Positions 33,021 through 43,035 of a stretch of DNA of 64,000 nucleotides are shown here, in pieces (position 1 is the first letter of the stretch; the number at the start of each line of letters is the position of its first letter). This DNA comes from Streptomyces sp. AM 2-1-1 (GTDB lineage Bacteria; Actinomycetota; Actinomycetes; Streptomycetales; Streptomycetaceae): positions 1,984,001 to 2,048,000 of the forward strand of contig NZ_CP119147.1 in the NCBI RefSeq assembly GCF_029167645.1. The letters run 5' to 3'. Under the pieces are notes generated by a model that saw only the letters and a list, made by a program, of their open reading frames with translations, was not told the origin of the DNA and searched no databases. Position numbers and translations under genes: made by a program.

Positions 33021-33105
33021 GGGGTGAGCTCCTTCGGTCGGACGGTGGATCTCTGCGGGCGGGTGCGGGCGGTGTCCGGTGAGACGTACCGGCACCGGCC
33101 CCGTC

Positions 33106-33252
33106 TCAGTGGGACCGGCGCTCGCGGACGGCGAAGCCGATCAGCCAGCAGCCGATGGCGGCTGCGAACACCAGGGTCAGCTCGACCGGGAGGTGCGCGA
33201 CCGGGCCGAGCAGGATGCCGAAGAGGAGCAGTGCGGCGACGAGGGCGAGCAT
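33106..33252 (-). CDS. 48-residue membrane peptide
   Basis: A short ORF starting [12 protein letters not shown] and ending RERRSH, almost entirely two hydrophobic helices with a short polar turn. AAAGG lies 6 bases upstream of the ATG at 33252 and codon use is typical, so I think it is real. The function is unknown. A longer in-frame start at 33378 would add basic, low-quality sequence that covers the TetR promoter region. Confidence 0.65.
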   Translation of the reverse strand: MLALVAALLLFGILLGPVAHLPVELTLVFAAAIGCWLIGFAVRERRSH

Positions 33253-33364
33253 GGCGGCCTTTCTGGTCGTCGTGGGCGATGCGCCCGGGGAGCACCATCC
33301 GCGGGAGCGGGAGGCGGTCGCCGGGTCACGCGGGTGCGGGCGACGGATCCTGTGGGAGTACGAC

Positions 33365-33430
33365 TGTTCACTGACCATCCAGTCTAAACCTCTCCTCCCT
33401 TCCGCCAGTCGGAGAACAGTTGTTTACTGA
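33365..33430. promoter_or_regulatory. direct repeat TGTTyACTGA, candidate TetR operator
   Basis: TGTTCACTGA (33365-33374) recurs as TGTTTACTGA (33421-33430), 56 bases apart, the second copy ending 5 bases before the TetR ATG. The stretch is also the most AT-rich near this gene. The placement fits autoregulation and control of the divergent small membrane genes. Confidence 0.45.
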
Positions 33431-33435
33431 ATGGC

Positions 33436-34068
33436 ATGAGTCACACCCCGGGGGCCCGCCAGGCCCAGAAGTTGAGGACGCGTCAGGCCCTGCTGGACGC
33501 CGCCCTCCTGCTGCTGGAGCACCAGAGCCTGAGCGGTCTGGGGCTGCGGGAGGTGACCCGGGCGGCGGGAGTGGCGCCCACCGCCTTCTACCGCCACTTC
33601 GAGGACACGGCGGCGCTCGGCGTGGCCCTGGTGGAGCAGACGCTCGGGAGCCTGCACGGGATGATCGGCGCGGTCCTCGCCGAGGCCGGCGAGAGCGAGG
33701 AGCGACTGGAGCGGAGCATCGCGGTCATCGCGGGCCACGTGGCGGCGCATCCCGCGCACTTCCGTTTCCTCGCCCGCGAGCAGCACGGCGGGGTGGCCCC
33801 GGTGCGCGCGGCCATCGCCGCACAACTCGCCCTGTTCGCAAGGGAGGTGGCCGACGCGCTGGCCGGCGAGGCGGAGTCGGCGGGGTGGAGCCGCGAGGAC
33901 CTGCTGATGCTGGGCGGGCTCCACGTCGACCATATGGTGGTCACCGCCTCCACCCTGCTGGACGCGGCGCCCGGCACCGGGGAGGAGGTCGTCCGCACGG
34001 CCCGGCGGCGCCTGCGCCTGATCACTCTGGGGCGCCGCCACTGGCTGGACGGAACGGCGCCGGGGTGA
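33436..34068 (+). CDS. TetR-family transcriptional regulator
   Basis: A 210-residue one-component repressor. The helix-turn-helix is clear at residues 13-59: RTRQALLDAALLLLEHQ, then LREVTRAAGVAPTAFYRHFEDTAALGVALVE. The C-terminal ligand domain has no recognised specificity. Its overall form, with RRLRLITLGRRHWLDG at the end, reminds me of regulators near fatty-acid genes, but that is weak. It is divergent from the two small membrane genes and convergent with the MFS gene. Confidence 0.92.
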   Translation: MSHTPGARQAQKLRTRQALLDAALLLLEHQSLSGLGLREVTRAAGVAPTAFYRHFEDTAALGVALVEQTLGSLHGMIGAVLAEAGESEERLERSIAVIAGHVAAHPAHFRFLAREQHGGVAPVRAAIAAQLALFAREVADALAGEAESAGWSREDLLMLGGLHVDHMVVTASTLLDAAPGTGEEVVRTARRRLRLITLGRRHWLDGTAPG

Positions 34069-34122
34069 GCCGCGCGACGGGGCGGCTGCCGGGCCGGGTC
34101 ACGGGGCCGCGCCCGGAGGCGG

Positions 34123-34153
34123 CCGCCCGGCCGGGTCGCTCGCGGCCGGGCGG
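34123..34153. terminator. bidirectional hairpin between convergent genes
   Basis: CCGCCCGGCCG (34123-34133) and CGGCCGGGCGG (34143-34153) pair perfectly over 11 bp with a 9-base loop, between the convergent TetR and MFS genes. Confidence 0.6.
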
Positions 34154-34194
34154 TGAGGACCGTCCGCGCCGGACGGCGGCCGGACCGCGACGCG

Positions 34195-35661
34195 TCAGCC
34201 CTTCTCCGGTTCGCGCGCGGAGAGCGGGGTGGCGATGTCCTCCAGCGACTTCTGCTCGGCGGGCACCGCGCAGAAGACCGCGACCAGGCCGGCGACGACC
34301 ATCAGCGCGGCTCCGATGCAGAACGCGATGACCGCGTCGCCCACGACTCCGCTGGCGGTGAGCCCGGAGAAGATCAGCGGGCCGGAGATGCCGCCGGCGG
34401 CCGTACCGATGGCGTAGAAGAAGGCGATCGCCATCGCCCGGGTCTCCATCGGGAAGATCTCGCTGACCGTCAGGTAGGCCGAACTCGCCCCGGCCGAGGC
34501 GAAGAAGAGCACCACGCACCAGCACAGGGTCATGGTGGTGGCGGTCAGCACGCCCGCGCCGAACAGCGCCGCGGTGCCGAAGAGCAGCAGCCCGGAGAGG
34601 ATGTAGGTGCCCGAGATCATCGGGCGGCGGCCCCAGGTGTCGAAGAGCCGGCCGAGCAGCAGCGGGCCGAGGAAGTTGCCGAAGGCGATGACGGCGAAGA
34701 AGTACCCGGTCGTGCCGCTGGAGACGTCGAAGAACTTCACCAGGATCGAGCCGAACCCGAAGGTGATGGCGTTGTACAGGAACGCCTGGCCGATGAAGAG
34801 CGCGAAGCCGAGCGTCGCCCGCTTCGGGTAGTCGCGGAAGAGGGTACGGGCGATCTCCACGAATCCGATGCTGCGGCGCTGCTCGATGGTGATCGCGGTC
34901 TCCGCCTCCGGGAGCGGGTGGCCCTTCTCCTCCTCGATCTCCTTCTCCACGCCGTCGACGAGCTGTTCGGCCCCTTCGGAACGCCCGTGGATGAACATCC
35001 ACCGGGGGCTCTCGGGCACGTGGCGCCGCACCAGCAGGATGACCAGGCCGAGTACCACGCCGAGGCCGAAGGTGAGCCGCCAGCCGATGTCCTTCGGGAA
35101 GATGTCGGTGTCGAGGGCGAGGACGGAGAGCAGCGCGCCGCCCATCGCACCCAGCCAGTAGCTGCCGTTGATGATCAGGTCGACGCGGCCCCGGTACTTG
35201 CTCGGGATCAGCTCGTCGATGGCGGAGTTGATGGCCGCGTACTCCCCGCCGATGCCGAAACCGGTGAAGAAGCGGAAGAGGAAGAACCACCAGACGGAGA
35301 AGGAGAGCGCGGTCAGCGCGGTGGCCACGAGGTAGACCGCGAGCGTGATGAGGAAGAGCTTCTTGCGGCCGAAGCGGTCGGTGAGCCAGCCGAAGAAGAG
35401 GGCGCCGGTGCACGCCCCGGCGACGTAGAGGGCCGCGGCGAGGCCGGTGACCTGGGAGTCGGAGATCGGCAGTCCGCTGCCGTCCTCGGAGAGCCGGCTG
35501 GCGATGTTCCCGACGACGGTCACTTCCAGACCGTCCAGGATCCAGACGGTACCGAGGCCGATCACGATCATCCAGTGCCATCGTGACCAGGGCAGTCGGT
35601 CGAGGCGGGCCGGGACCTTGGTGGTGATCGTCCCGAGACCTGTGCCGTCGCTGTGGTTCAT
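34195..35661 (-). CDS. MFS transporter, sugar-porter-like
   Basis: A 488-residue permease with twelve predicted helices. Sugar-porter-type signatures are present: RFFTGFGIGGEYAAINSAIDELIPSKYRGR, DRFGRKK after helix 2 and RRPMISGT in the second half. It also resembles the metabolite:H+ symporters for aromatic acids. The substrate is unknown. The ATG at 35661 (MNHSDGT) is preferred because AGGAGG lies 8 bases upstream; the ATG at 35667 is only 2 bases from it. Confidence 0.9.
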   Translation of the reverse strand: MNHSDGTGLGTITTKVPARLDRLPWSRWHWMIVIGLGTVWILDGLEVTVVGNIASRLSEDGSGLPISDSQVTGLAAALYVAGACTGALFFGWLTDRFGRKKLFLITLAVYLVATALTALSFSVWWFFLFRFFTGFGIGGEYAAINSAIDELIPSKYRGRVDLIINGSYWLGAMGGALLSVLALDTDIFPKDIGWRLTFGLGVVLGLVILLVRRHVPESPRWMFIHGRSEGAEQLVDGVEKEIEEEKGHPLPEAETAITIEQRRSIGFVEIARTLFRDYPKRATLGFALFIGQAFLYNAITFGFGSILVKFFDVSSGTTGYFFAVIAFGNFLGPLLLGRLFDTWGRRPMISGTYILSGLLLFGTAALFGAGVLTATTMTLCWCVVLFFASAGASSAYLTVSEIFPMETRAMAIAFFYAIGTAAGGISGPLIFSGLTASGVVGDAVIAFCIGAALMVVAGLVAVFCAVPAEQKSLEDIATPLSAREPEKG

Positions 35662-35839
35662 GGGCATTGCCTCCTGGGGTGCGGCGTCGCTGCACCGCCG
35701 CTCGGCGCGGAGTCCGGGTACCCGGGAGCGCCAGGGGCAAACGGCACGTCAGGACGGTGCCCGGCGTGCTCTCCCCGCGGGGCGGCGTCCGGCGGTTCAG
35801 GAACCCGGCCATGATCCGCCGGACACCGCCCGGAGCGCG

Positions 35840-35874
35840 CGCGACCCGCCCGGTGCTCCACCGGACGGGTCGCG
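35840..35874 (-). terminator. hairpin terminator after the thioesterase gene
   Basis: CGCGACCCGCCCGG (35840-35853) pairs with CCGGACGGGTCGCG (35861-35874) with one mismatch and a 7-base loop, starting 13 bases past the stop at 35887. Confidence 0.65.
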
Positions 35875-35886
35875 GGTGGGCGCGGA

Positions 35887-36786
35887 TCAGCCCCGCGGTG
35901 CCCGGGCGAGCTGGCGGGACTGGGCGACGAGCCGGTCCGCGCTGTCCCACACCTCGGCGTCCTCCTCCAGCAGGCCGCCCGCCAGGTTGCGGGTGGTGAT
36001 GGAGACCCGCAGCGGGCCGGGGGCCGGGCGGCAGCGGACGTGGGTGGTGAGTTCGACGGTGGGGGTCCACCCCTGGAGGCCCAGCTCGAACGAGGTCGGC
36101 GGCAGCGCGTCGACGGTGAGCAGCAGCGAGAGCGCGTCCGCGTCACGGCCGTCCGCCAGGCCGAACCAGCCGCGCATCTCGCCCGTGCCGGACGGCTTCC
36201 CGAGGGCCCAGCCCACGGTCGCGGGATCGAGCCGGATGTCGAGCCGCTCGGTGATGGCGGAGCTGCCGGGGATCACGTCGCCGCCCGCCTCGGTGCCGAG
36301 GCACCGGTCGCGCGGCGGGATCGCCGGCGGGAGGGCGGTGGTGCGCACCTCGTCGGTGAGGGCGTCGAGGTCGCCGTAGGTGGCGAGCACCCGGATACGG
36401 GCGACCTCGCTGCCGTCCTCGGCGTACTGGTAGAGGGTCGCCTGGCCCGTGGAGAGGGTGCGGCCGGCCCGGACCACCTCGGTGCGGATGACGGCGGGAC
36501 CGGGCACCGAGGCGGTGAGGTAGTGCGCGGTGACGGAGAACGGGTCGGGGTGCGGGAGCGCGTCGCCGAGGGCGCGGCCGAGGAGGGCCAGCAGGTAGCC
36601 GCCGTTGACCGCGTGGATGATGGTCCACCCGGCGGAGAGCTCCGCGTCGTAGACGCCTTCCTCGCGCCGGACGACCGCGGTGTCCCGGTCGAACTCGCTG
36701 TCCCCGATGGTCGCCCGGCGGAGGATCGCCGCCTGCCCGCCGGTCGTCTGCCCGGTCGGTGCCGGGTGCGCTGCTGCCTGTGCCAT
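35887..36786 (-). CDS. acyl-CoA thioesterase family (TesB-like double hotdog) protein
   Basis: A 299-residue protein with two hotdog halves. The N-terminal half carries AELSAGWTIIHAVNGGYLLALLGRAL and HYLTASVPGPAVIRTEVVRAGRTLSTGQATLYQ; the C-terminal half carries RGWFGLADGRDADALSLLLTVDALPP and TVELTTHVRCRPAPGPLRVSITTR. These are typical of actinobacterial thioesterase-like superfamily proteins (TesB type, DUF4442-like). The substrate chain is unknown. The ATG at 36786 has no good ribosome site. A TetR-type palindrome lies 24 bases upstream. Confidence 0.87.
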   Translation of the reverse strand: MAQAAAHPAPTGQTTGGQAAILRRATIGDSEFDRDTAVVRREEGVYDAELSAGWTIIHAVNGGYLLALLGRALGDALPHPDPFSVTAHYLTASVPGPAVIRTEVVRAGRTLSTGQATLYQYAEDGSEVARIRVLATYGDLDALTDEVRTTALPPAIPPRDRCLGTEAGGDVIPGSSAITERLDIRLDPATVGWALGKPSGTGEMRGWFGLADGRDADALSLLLTVDALPPTSFELGLQGWTPTVELTTHVRCRPAPGPLRVSITTRNLAGGLLEEDAEVWDSADRLVAQSRQLARAPRG

Positions 36787-36810
36787 GGGGTGCAGGCTAC
36801 ACCGGAGCGT

Positions 36811-36822
36811 TACTGAGCGGTA
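36811..36822 (-). promoter_or_regulatory. TetR/FadR-like palindrome upstream of the thioesterase
   Basis: The reverse strand reads TACCGCTCAGTA, a near-perfect TACYG-N2-CRGTA palindrome like those bound by TetR-family regulators of acyl-CoA and phenylacetyl-CoA genes. It lies 24 bases before the ATG at 36786, where it would overlap the transcription start. Confidence 0.4.
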
Positions 36823-36909
36823 GCTTTCTAGGTGGGGAATGCCTGCCCGGGCCGGGCCCGCCGGCCGATGGCCGGCCACTCCCCCGGGCCGCCGCCACCG
36901 GCAGGCGCC

Positions 36910-37581
36910 TCAGGTGGCCGCCGACCGGCTCTCTCCCCGGGCCGAGCGCCGGTTGTACGCGCGCGGCGCCCGCCAGTGGAAGCGCATCGCCAGCAGCCGC
37001 AGGACGAACCCGGTGACGACGGCGACGCCGCTGGTCCAGCCGTCGAGGACGCCGAACTGGATGCAGAGCGCGGCCATGGAGGCGCCGACGATCGCGGGCA
37101 CCGCGTACAGGTCCCGGTCCCAGCGCAGCAGCGAGGGCACCTCGTTGGCCAGGACGTCCCGCAGCACACCGCCGCCGACCGCCGTGACGAGCCCGAGTGC
37201 GACGGAGGAGGTCAGGGAGAGTCCGTAGTCGTGCGCCTTGATCGTGCCGCTCACGCAGAAGAGGCCGAGCCCCGCCGCGTCGAAGACGTTGACGCCGACC
37301 TGGATGCGCTCGACGTGCGGATGGAGGAAGAAGACCAGGACCGCGGCGAGCAGCGGGGTGAAGAAGTAGCCGAGGTCGCTGAAGGCGGCCGGCGGGATCG
37401 CCCCGATGATCACGTCACGGAAGAGCCCTCCGCCCAGCGCGGTCACCTCGGCGAGAACGGCGATGCCGAAGACATCGAAGTTCTTGCGTACGGCGAGCAG
37501 AGCGCCGGAGATCGCGAAGAAGAAGATCCCGACGACATCGAGCGCGTGCTGGACGGAGGGCGTGAACAGTTCGGTGAGCAC
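36910..37581 (-). CDS. TRIC-like (UPF0126) cation channel protein
   Basis: A 223-residue membrane protein with seven hydrophobic helices. Each repeat contains the family glycine motif: ALGGGLFRDVIIGAIPP and AVGGGVLRDVLANEVPSLL. The family forms homotrimeric K+-permeable channels. The start is the GTG at 37581. The adjoining peptide ABC transporter operon ends 19 bases away on the same strand, so this gene may be its last member. Confidence 0.92.
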   Translation of the reverse strand: MLTELFTPSVQHALDVVGIFFFAISGALLAVRKNFDVFGIAVLAEVTALGGGLFRDVIIGAIPPAAFSDLGYFFTPLLAAVLVFFLHPHVERIQVGVNVFDAAGLGLFCVSGTIKAHDYGLSLTSSVALGLVTAVGGGVLRDVLANEVPSLLRWDRDLYAVPAIVGASMAALCIQFGVLDGWTSGVAVVTGFVLRLLAMRFHWRAPRAYNRRSARGESRSAAT

Positions 37582-37599
37582 CGGGCAATTGTGCCGGTG

Positions 37600-38976
37600 C
37601 TACTTCTCGGCGCCTTCCCCCGTGTCCTCGGTGGCCCCGGACGCGTCCGGCGTACCGGCGGTGCCGGTCCGCGGAGGCGTCGCGGCCTCCGGTGCGGCGG
37701 CCTCCGGCGTCCGGGGAACGACCGCCGCCGGTGCGTCGGCCTCCGGTGCGTCGGCCTCCGGCGTCCGGGGAACGACCGTCGCCGGTGCGTCGGCCTCCGG
37801 TGCGTCGGCCTTCGGCGTGACGGTCACGATCGCTTCGCGCGCCTCGGGCAGCACCGCCTCGCCCGGAGCCTGGTCCGGCGCGTTCTCCGGGTGGTGGCAG
37901 GCCACCTGGTGGCCGGTCCGCAGCGCGATCAGCGGCGGCTCCTGCGTGGTGCAGACCTCCGTCGCCTTCCAGCACCGGGTGTGGAAGCGGCAGCCGCTCG
38001 GTGGCGCGATCGGCGAGGGCACGTCGCCGGTGAGCAGGATCCGCTCGCTCTTGGTGTTCCGGCGCCGGGGGTCCGGGATCGGCACGGCGGAGAGCAGGGC
38101 CTTGGTGTACGGGTGCATCGGCGCCTTGTAGAGCGACTCGCGGTCGGCGAGCTCCACGATCTTGCCGAGGTACATCACCGCGATCCGGTCCGAGACGTGC
38201 CGGACCACCGACAGGTCGTGGGCGATGATCACGTAGGTGAGGCCCAGCTCGGCCTGGAGGTCGTCGAGCAGGTTCACCACCTGTGCCTGGATGGAGACGT
38301 CCAGGGCGGAGACGGGCTCGTCGGCCACGACCAGCTTCGGGTTGAGCGCCAGCGCGCGGGCGATGCCGATGCGCTGGCGCTGGCCGCCGGAGAACTCGTG
38401 CGGATAGCGGTTGTAGTGCTCGGGGTTGAGGCCGACCACCTCCAGCAGCCGCTGCACCTCCTTCTTGACGCCGCCGTCGGGGGAGACGCCCTGGAGCTTG
38501 AAGGGGGCGCTGACGATGGTGCCGATGGTGTGGCGCGGGTTCAGCGAGGAGTACGGGTCCTGGAAGATCATCTGCATGTCGCGCCGGAACGGGCGCATCC
38601 GGCCGACGCCGAGGTGCGTGATGTCGGTGCCCTCGAACTCGACGGTGCCCGCCGTGGGTTCCAGCAGCCGGGTGATCAGCCGGCCCATCGTCGACTTGCC
38701 GCAGCCGGACTCGCCGACGACGCCCAGGGTCTCCCCCGCGCGCACCTCGAAGTCGATCCCGTCGACGGCCCGTACGGCTCCGCTGGTGCGCTGGAGCAGG
38801 CCCTTCTTGATCGGGAAGTGCTTCTCCAGCCCTTTGACCCGGAGCAGCACCTCGCCCTGGGCGACGCCCTTCCCCGCGCGGGGTGCGGGCACCTTCGCGC
38901 TCTCGGCCGTCGTCGCTCCGGCGACCGTCGCTTCCGGCTCGTGCGGCCGGCTCGTCACTGCTTCGTCGTCGCTCAC
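37600..38976 (-). CDS. oligopeptide ABC transporter ATP-binding protein (OppF type)
   Basis: A 458-residue ATPase of a peptide importer. Walker [11 protein letters not shown]-loop [12 protein letters not shown], signature [14 protein letters not shown], Walker [13 protein letters not shown] and the H-loop AHDLSVVRH are all intact. The OppF-type C-terminus has an Fe-S-like Cys cluster ([18 protein letters not shown] and a later ACHHP). A tail of about 90 residues rich in Ala, Pro, Glu and Asp with tandem repeats ends it, unusual for OppF. The GTG at 38976 overlaps the stop of the preceding ATPase gene as GTGA. Confidence 0.95.
   Translation of the reverse strand: MSDDEAVTSRPHEPEATVAGATTAESAKVPAPRAGKGVAQGEVLLRVKGLEKHFPIKKGLLQRTSGAVRAVDGIDFEVRAGETLGVVGESGCGKSTMGRLITRLLEPTAGTVEFEGTDITHLGVGRMRPFRRDMQMIFQDPYSSLNPRHTIGTIVSAPFKLQGVSPDGGVKKEVQRLLEVVGLNPEHYNRYPHEFSGGQRQRIGIARALALNPKLVVADEPVSALDVSIQAQVVNLLDDLQAELGLTYVIIAHDLSVVRHVSDRIAVMYLGKIVELADRESLYKAPMHPYTKALLSAVPIPDPRRRNTKSERILLTGDVPSPIAPPSGCRFHTRCWKATEVCTTQEPPLIALRTGHQVACHHPENAPDQAPGEAVLPEAREAIVTVTPKADAPEADAPATVVPRTPEADAPEADAPAAVVPRTPEAAAPEAATPPRTGTAGTPDASGATEDTGEGAEK
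37726..37818 (-). repeat. tandem repeat in the OppF-type tail
   Basis: A roughly 60-base unit containing gtgcgtcggcctccgg and cgtccggggaacgaccg is repeated in frame, giving alternating EADAP and VVPRTPEA motifs in the C-terminal tail. It is likely a flexible linker with variable copy number. Confidence 0.65.
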
Positions 38977-40066
38977 AGCTTGGGCGCAATCTCTTCGGTC
39001 CAGATGCGCTCCCGCTGCTCCGCGGGGAGGTGGCAGGCCGCCCAGTGCCGGCTCTCCACCTCCAGCAGCTCGGGCCGCACGGTACGGGTGACGTTGTCCT
39101 TGGGCACGTCCGCGTAGGGACAGCGCGGGTTGAAGGCGCATCCGGACGGCAGGTTGATCAACGAGGGCGGGGAGCCCTTGACCGGGATCAGGCGGTCGGT
39201 CTGCTCGCGGTCCAGGCGCGGCATCGAGCCCAGCAGGCCCCAGGTGTAGGGGTGCCGCGGCTCGTAGAAGACCTTCTCGGCCGGTCCGCGCTCGACGCAG
39301 CGGCCGCCGTACATCACGAGGATGTCGTCGGCGAGCTCCGCGACGACGCCGAGGTCGTGCGTGATGACGATGACGGCGGAGCCGAACTCCTTCTGCAGGT
39401 CCCGGATCAGGTCGAGGATCTGCGCCTGGACGGTGACGTCCAGGGCGGTCGTCGGCTCGTCCGCGATCAGCAGTTCGGGGTTGTTGACCAGCGACATCGC
39501 GATCATGGCGCGCTGGCGCATCCCGCCGGAGAACTCGTGCGGGTAACTGTCCACCCGCTTGTCCGGCTGCGGGATGCCGACCCGGTCGAGCATCTCGACG
39601 GCACGCCTGCGGGCCGTCTTCTTGTCCACGTCGTGGTGGACCCGGTACGCCTCCACGATCTGCTTGCCGATCGTGAAGTACGGGTGCAGCGCGGAGAGCG
39701 GGTCCTGGAAGATCATCGCCATGTTGCGCCCGCGCAGCTTGCGGACCTCGTCCGGGTCGCTGGAGAGCAGCTCGGTGCCGTCCAGCCAGATCTCCCCGGA
39801 CAGCCGCGCCTTGCGCTTGCCGTACTGGCCGGCCGTGTGCAGGCCCATGATGCCGAGCGAGGTGACGGACTTGCCGGAGCCGGACTCGCCGACGATGCCG
39901 AGGGTCTTGCCCTTCTCCAGCGTGAAGCTCAGCCCGTCGACGGACTTGACCAGTCCGTCGTCGGTCGGGAAGTGCACCTTGAGGTCGCGGACGTCGAGGA
40001 AGGCGCCGGGTGCGCGCGAGGCGGCGGCTGCCTCCGGCGCGGCCGTCCCGCTCTTGCTCAGCTCGG

Positions 40067-40070
<4 letters not shown>
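38973..40070 (-). CDS. oligopeptide ABC transporter ATP-binding protein (OppD type)
   Basis: A 365-residue ATPase. Walker [11 protein letters not shown]-loop [12 protein letters not shown], signature [14 protein letters not shown], Walker [13 protein letters not shown] and H-loop ITHDLGVV are present. The C-terminal cysteines [12 protein letters not shown]...CHLP are the OppD/DppD cluster. The ATG at 40070 overlaps the stop of the upstream permease gene (ATGA) and has GAGG close upstream, so translation is coupled. Confidence 0.96.
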
Positions 40071-41065
<995 letters not shown>

Positions 41066-41083
41066 TGCTCTCGGCCCGGCGGG

Positions 41084-41122
41084 GACCGCGGGCCACCGGA
41101 GGTCGTCCGGTGGCCCGCGGTC
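41084..41122 (-). terminator. hairpin between binding protein and permease genes
   Basis: GACCGCGGGCCACCGGA (41084-41100) and TCCGGTGGCCCGCGGTC (41106-41122) make a perfect 17-bp stem with a 5-base loop, 60 bases past the binding-protein stop. It would allow partial termination and excess binding protein relative to the downstream genes. Confidence 0.7.
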
Positions 41123-41181
41123 TTACCGCTCCGGCCTTCACCTGCCTTTCGTGCCGTTCGGCGGGTGTGCCGGGGGAATGA

Positions 41182-42975
41182 TTACTTCTCGACGCCCAGG
41201 CTGGCGAAGTCGTACATACCGCTGTACGCGTCAGTGGTGTAGACGTTCGTCAGGCGCGAGGAGCGGAAGTTGATGAACTTCTCGAAGACGAAGGGCAGGT
41301 AGTAACCGCCCTCCATCACCTGGTGGTTGATCGCGGTGGAGAGCGCGGTCTTCTTCGCGTCGTCGAGCTCGACGGAGTACTTGTCGAAGTTCGCGTCGAT
41401 CGCCTTGTCGTCGATCATGGCGAAGTTGTTGTTACCGCTCTCCAGGATGTAGCTGCTGTCCCAGAGGGGCTGGCCGAAGCCCTGGACCGAGGGGAAGTCG
41501 GGACCCCAGCCCATGATGATGATGCCGTAGCCCTTCTGCTTCACCACGGTCGGGTTTCCGATGATGCCCGAGGTCTGCGCACCGTCGAACTGGTCGATGT
41601 CGACCTTGATGCCGACCTTGGCCAGGGACGCCTGGAGCGACTCGGCGGTGGCCACCTCGACGGGCTTGTTGTTGCGGACCGCGATGGTGGTGGAGAAGCC
41701 GTTCGGCTTGCCGCAGGCGGCCAGCTCTTGCTTGGCCTTGGTGACGTCCGCGGCGCCGTCGTTGGCGGTGAAGCCGTACGGGTCGTACTTCTGGCCCTCG
41801 GAGCCGGGCACCGACGGGGGCAGCATGTTGGTGCCGATGTCGCCACCGGCGACCGGGCCGCCGCGCGCGGTCTGGAGCGACTTGTGGTCGGCTCCGTAGA
41901 TCACGGCCTTGCGGCAGTGGATGTTGTCGAACGGCGCGACGGTCTGCGGGAAGACGGCGTAGCGGATGTAGCCGGAGACCGGGTTGTCCAGGTTCTCCTT
42001 GTACTCCTTGAGCGCCTTGGTGCGGCCCTGCGGGGAGAGACCCGTCTGGTTGATGTCGAGGTCGTACTCGCCGCTGAGCAGCTTGTTGTCCATGTCGTCC
42101 GCGTTGGAGAACAGGGTCAGCGAGACCTTGTCCGGCAGCGCCTTGCGGACCGGGTCGGACGCCTGCTTCCAGTTCTCGTTGCGCACCAGCACGACGGACT
42201 TGTTCGGGGTGTACGACTGGAACTTGTACGGGCCCGAGGAGAACGGCTTGAGGCCGTACTTCGACTTGGTGTCCTTGTCCTGCCGGACCGGCGAGGACGA
42301 GGTCAGCGCGAGGATCTCCTCGAAGTCGCTGTTGGCGGTCGGCAGGTGGAAGACGATCGTCTTCTCGTCGGGCGTGTCGATCGCCTTCAGACCCAGGTGG
42401 TCGGCGGAGGTGTCCTTGTACGGACCCTTGTACTCGCCCTTGGGGTCGAGGATGTCACGCAGGTAGACCGGGCCGCCGGAGAGCACGTCCTGGGCCCACT
42501 GGCGCTCGATGCCGTACTTGACGTCCTGCGCGGTGATCGGCTTGCCGTCCTCCCACGTGACCCCGTCGCGCAGGGTGTACGTGTAGGTCTTGCCGTCGTC
42601 CGTGATCTTCGCGCGCTCGGTGGCGAGGTCCGGGGTGAGCTCGGTGCCGCCGGCGCCGGGAGCCGTCTTGCTGGTGACCAGCTGGCGGCTGTAGTAGCGC
42701 ATGAAGTTCCACACGAAACCGTAGTAACCACGCGTCGGGTCCCAGGAGTCGGCGTCCTGGACACCGGCGAACTTCAGCTCGCCGCCCGCCTTCGTCGAAG
42801 CGTTGGCGACCTTGTTGTTCGCCGCGTCGAAACCGGCCGCGGACGCGGAACCGCCGCCGTCCTTGCCGTTGTCGTCGTCGCCCCCGCCGCCGCAGGCGGC
42901 CGTCGAGAGCAGGGCCGCGACCACGGCAGCAGCGGCCACGGCCTGCTTGCGCCGTGTGTTCCGTCGAGTCGTCAC
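41182..42975 (-). CDS. oligopeptide-binding lipoprotein of the ABC transporter
   Basis: A 597-residue SBP_bac_5 family protein. The signal peptide ends in lipobox STAAC, followed by a Gly/Asp-rich linker. Family motifs include YTYTLRDGVTWEDGKPITAQDVKYGIER and HLPTANSDFEEILAL, and the C-terminal SGIIGNPTVVKQKGYGIIIMGWGPDFP. The GTG at 42975 has GGAGGATC 7 bases upstream. The order permease - binding protein - permease - ATPase - ATPase is the same as the bldK locus of S. coelicolor, so a peptide-signal role in development is possible, but it is an inference from layout. Confidence 0.95.
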   Translation of the reverse strand: MTTRRNTRRKQAVAAAAVVAALLSTAACGGGGDDDNGKDGGGSASAAGFDAANNKVANASTKAGGELKFAGVQDADSWDPTRGYYGFVWNFMRYYSRQLVTSKTAPGAGGTELTPDLATERAKITDDGKTYTYTLRDGVTWEDGKPITAQDVKYGIERQWAQDVLSGGPVYLRDILDPKGEYKGPYKDTSADHLGLKAIDTPDEKTIVFHLPTANSDFEEILALTSSSPVRQDKDTKSKYGLKPFSSGPYKFQSYTPNKSVVLVRNENWKQASDPVRKALPDKVSLTLFSNADDMDNKLLSGEYDLDINQTGLSPQGRTKALKEYKENLDNPVSGYIRYAVFPQTVAPFDNIHCRKAVIYGADHKSLQTARGGPVAGGDIGTNMLPPSVPGSEGQKYDPYGFTANDGAADVTKAKQELAACGKPNGFSTTIAVRNNKPVEVATAESLQASLAKVGIKVDIDQFDGAQTSGIIGNPTVVKQKGYGIIIMGWGPDFPSVQGFGQPLWDSSYILESGNNNFAMIDDKAIDANFDKYSVELDDAKKTALSTAINHQVMEGGYYLPFVFEKFINFRSSRLTNVYTTDAYSGMYDFASLGVEK

Positions 42976-43035
42976 GATTCGGATCCTCCGTGTGTAGATC
43001 GGCCCGTGCGGTGCACGGGCTCCGTGGTACGGCAG

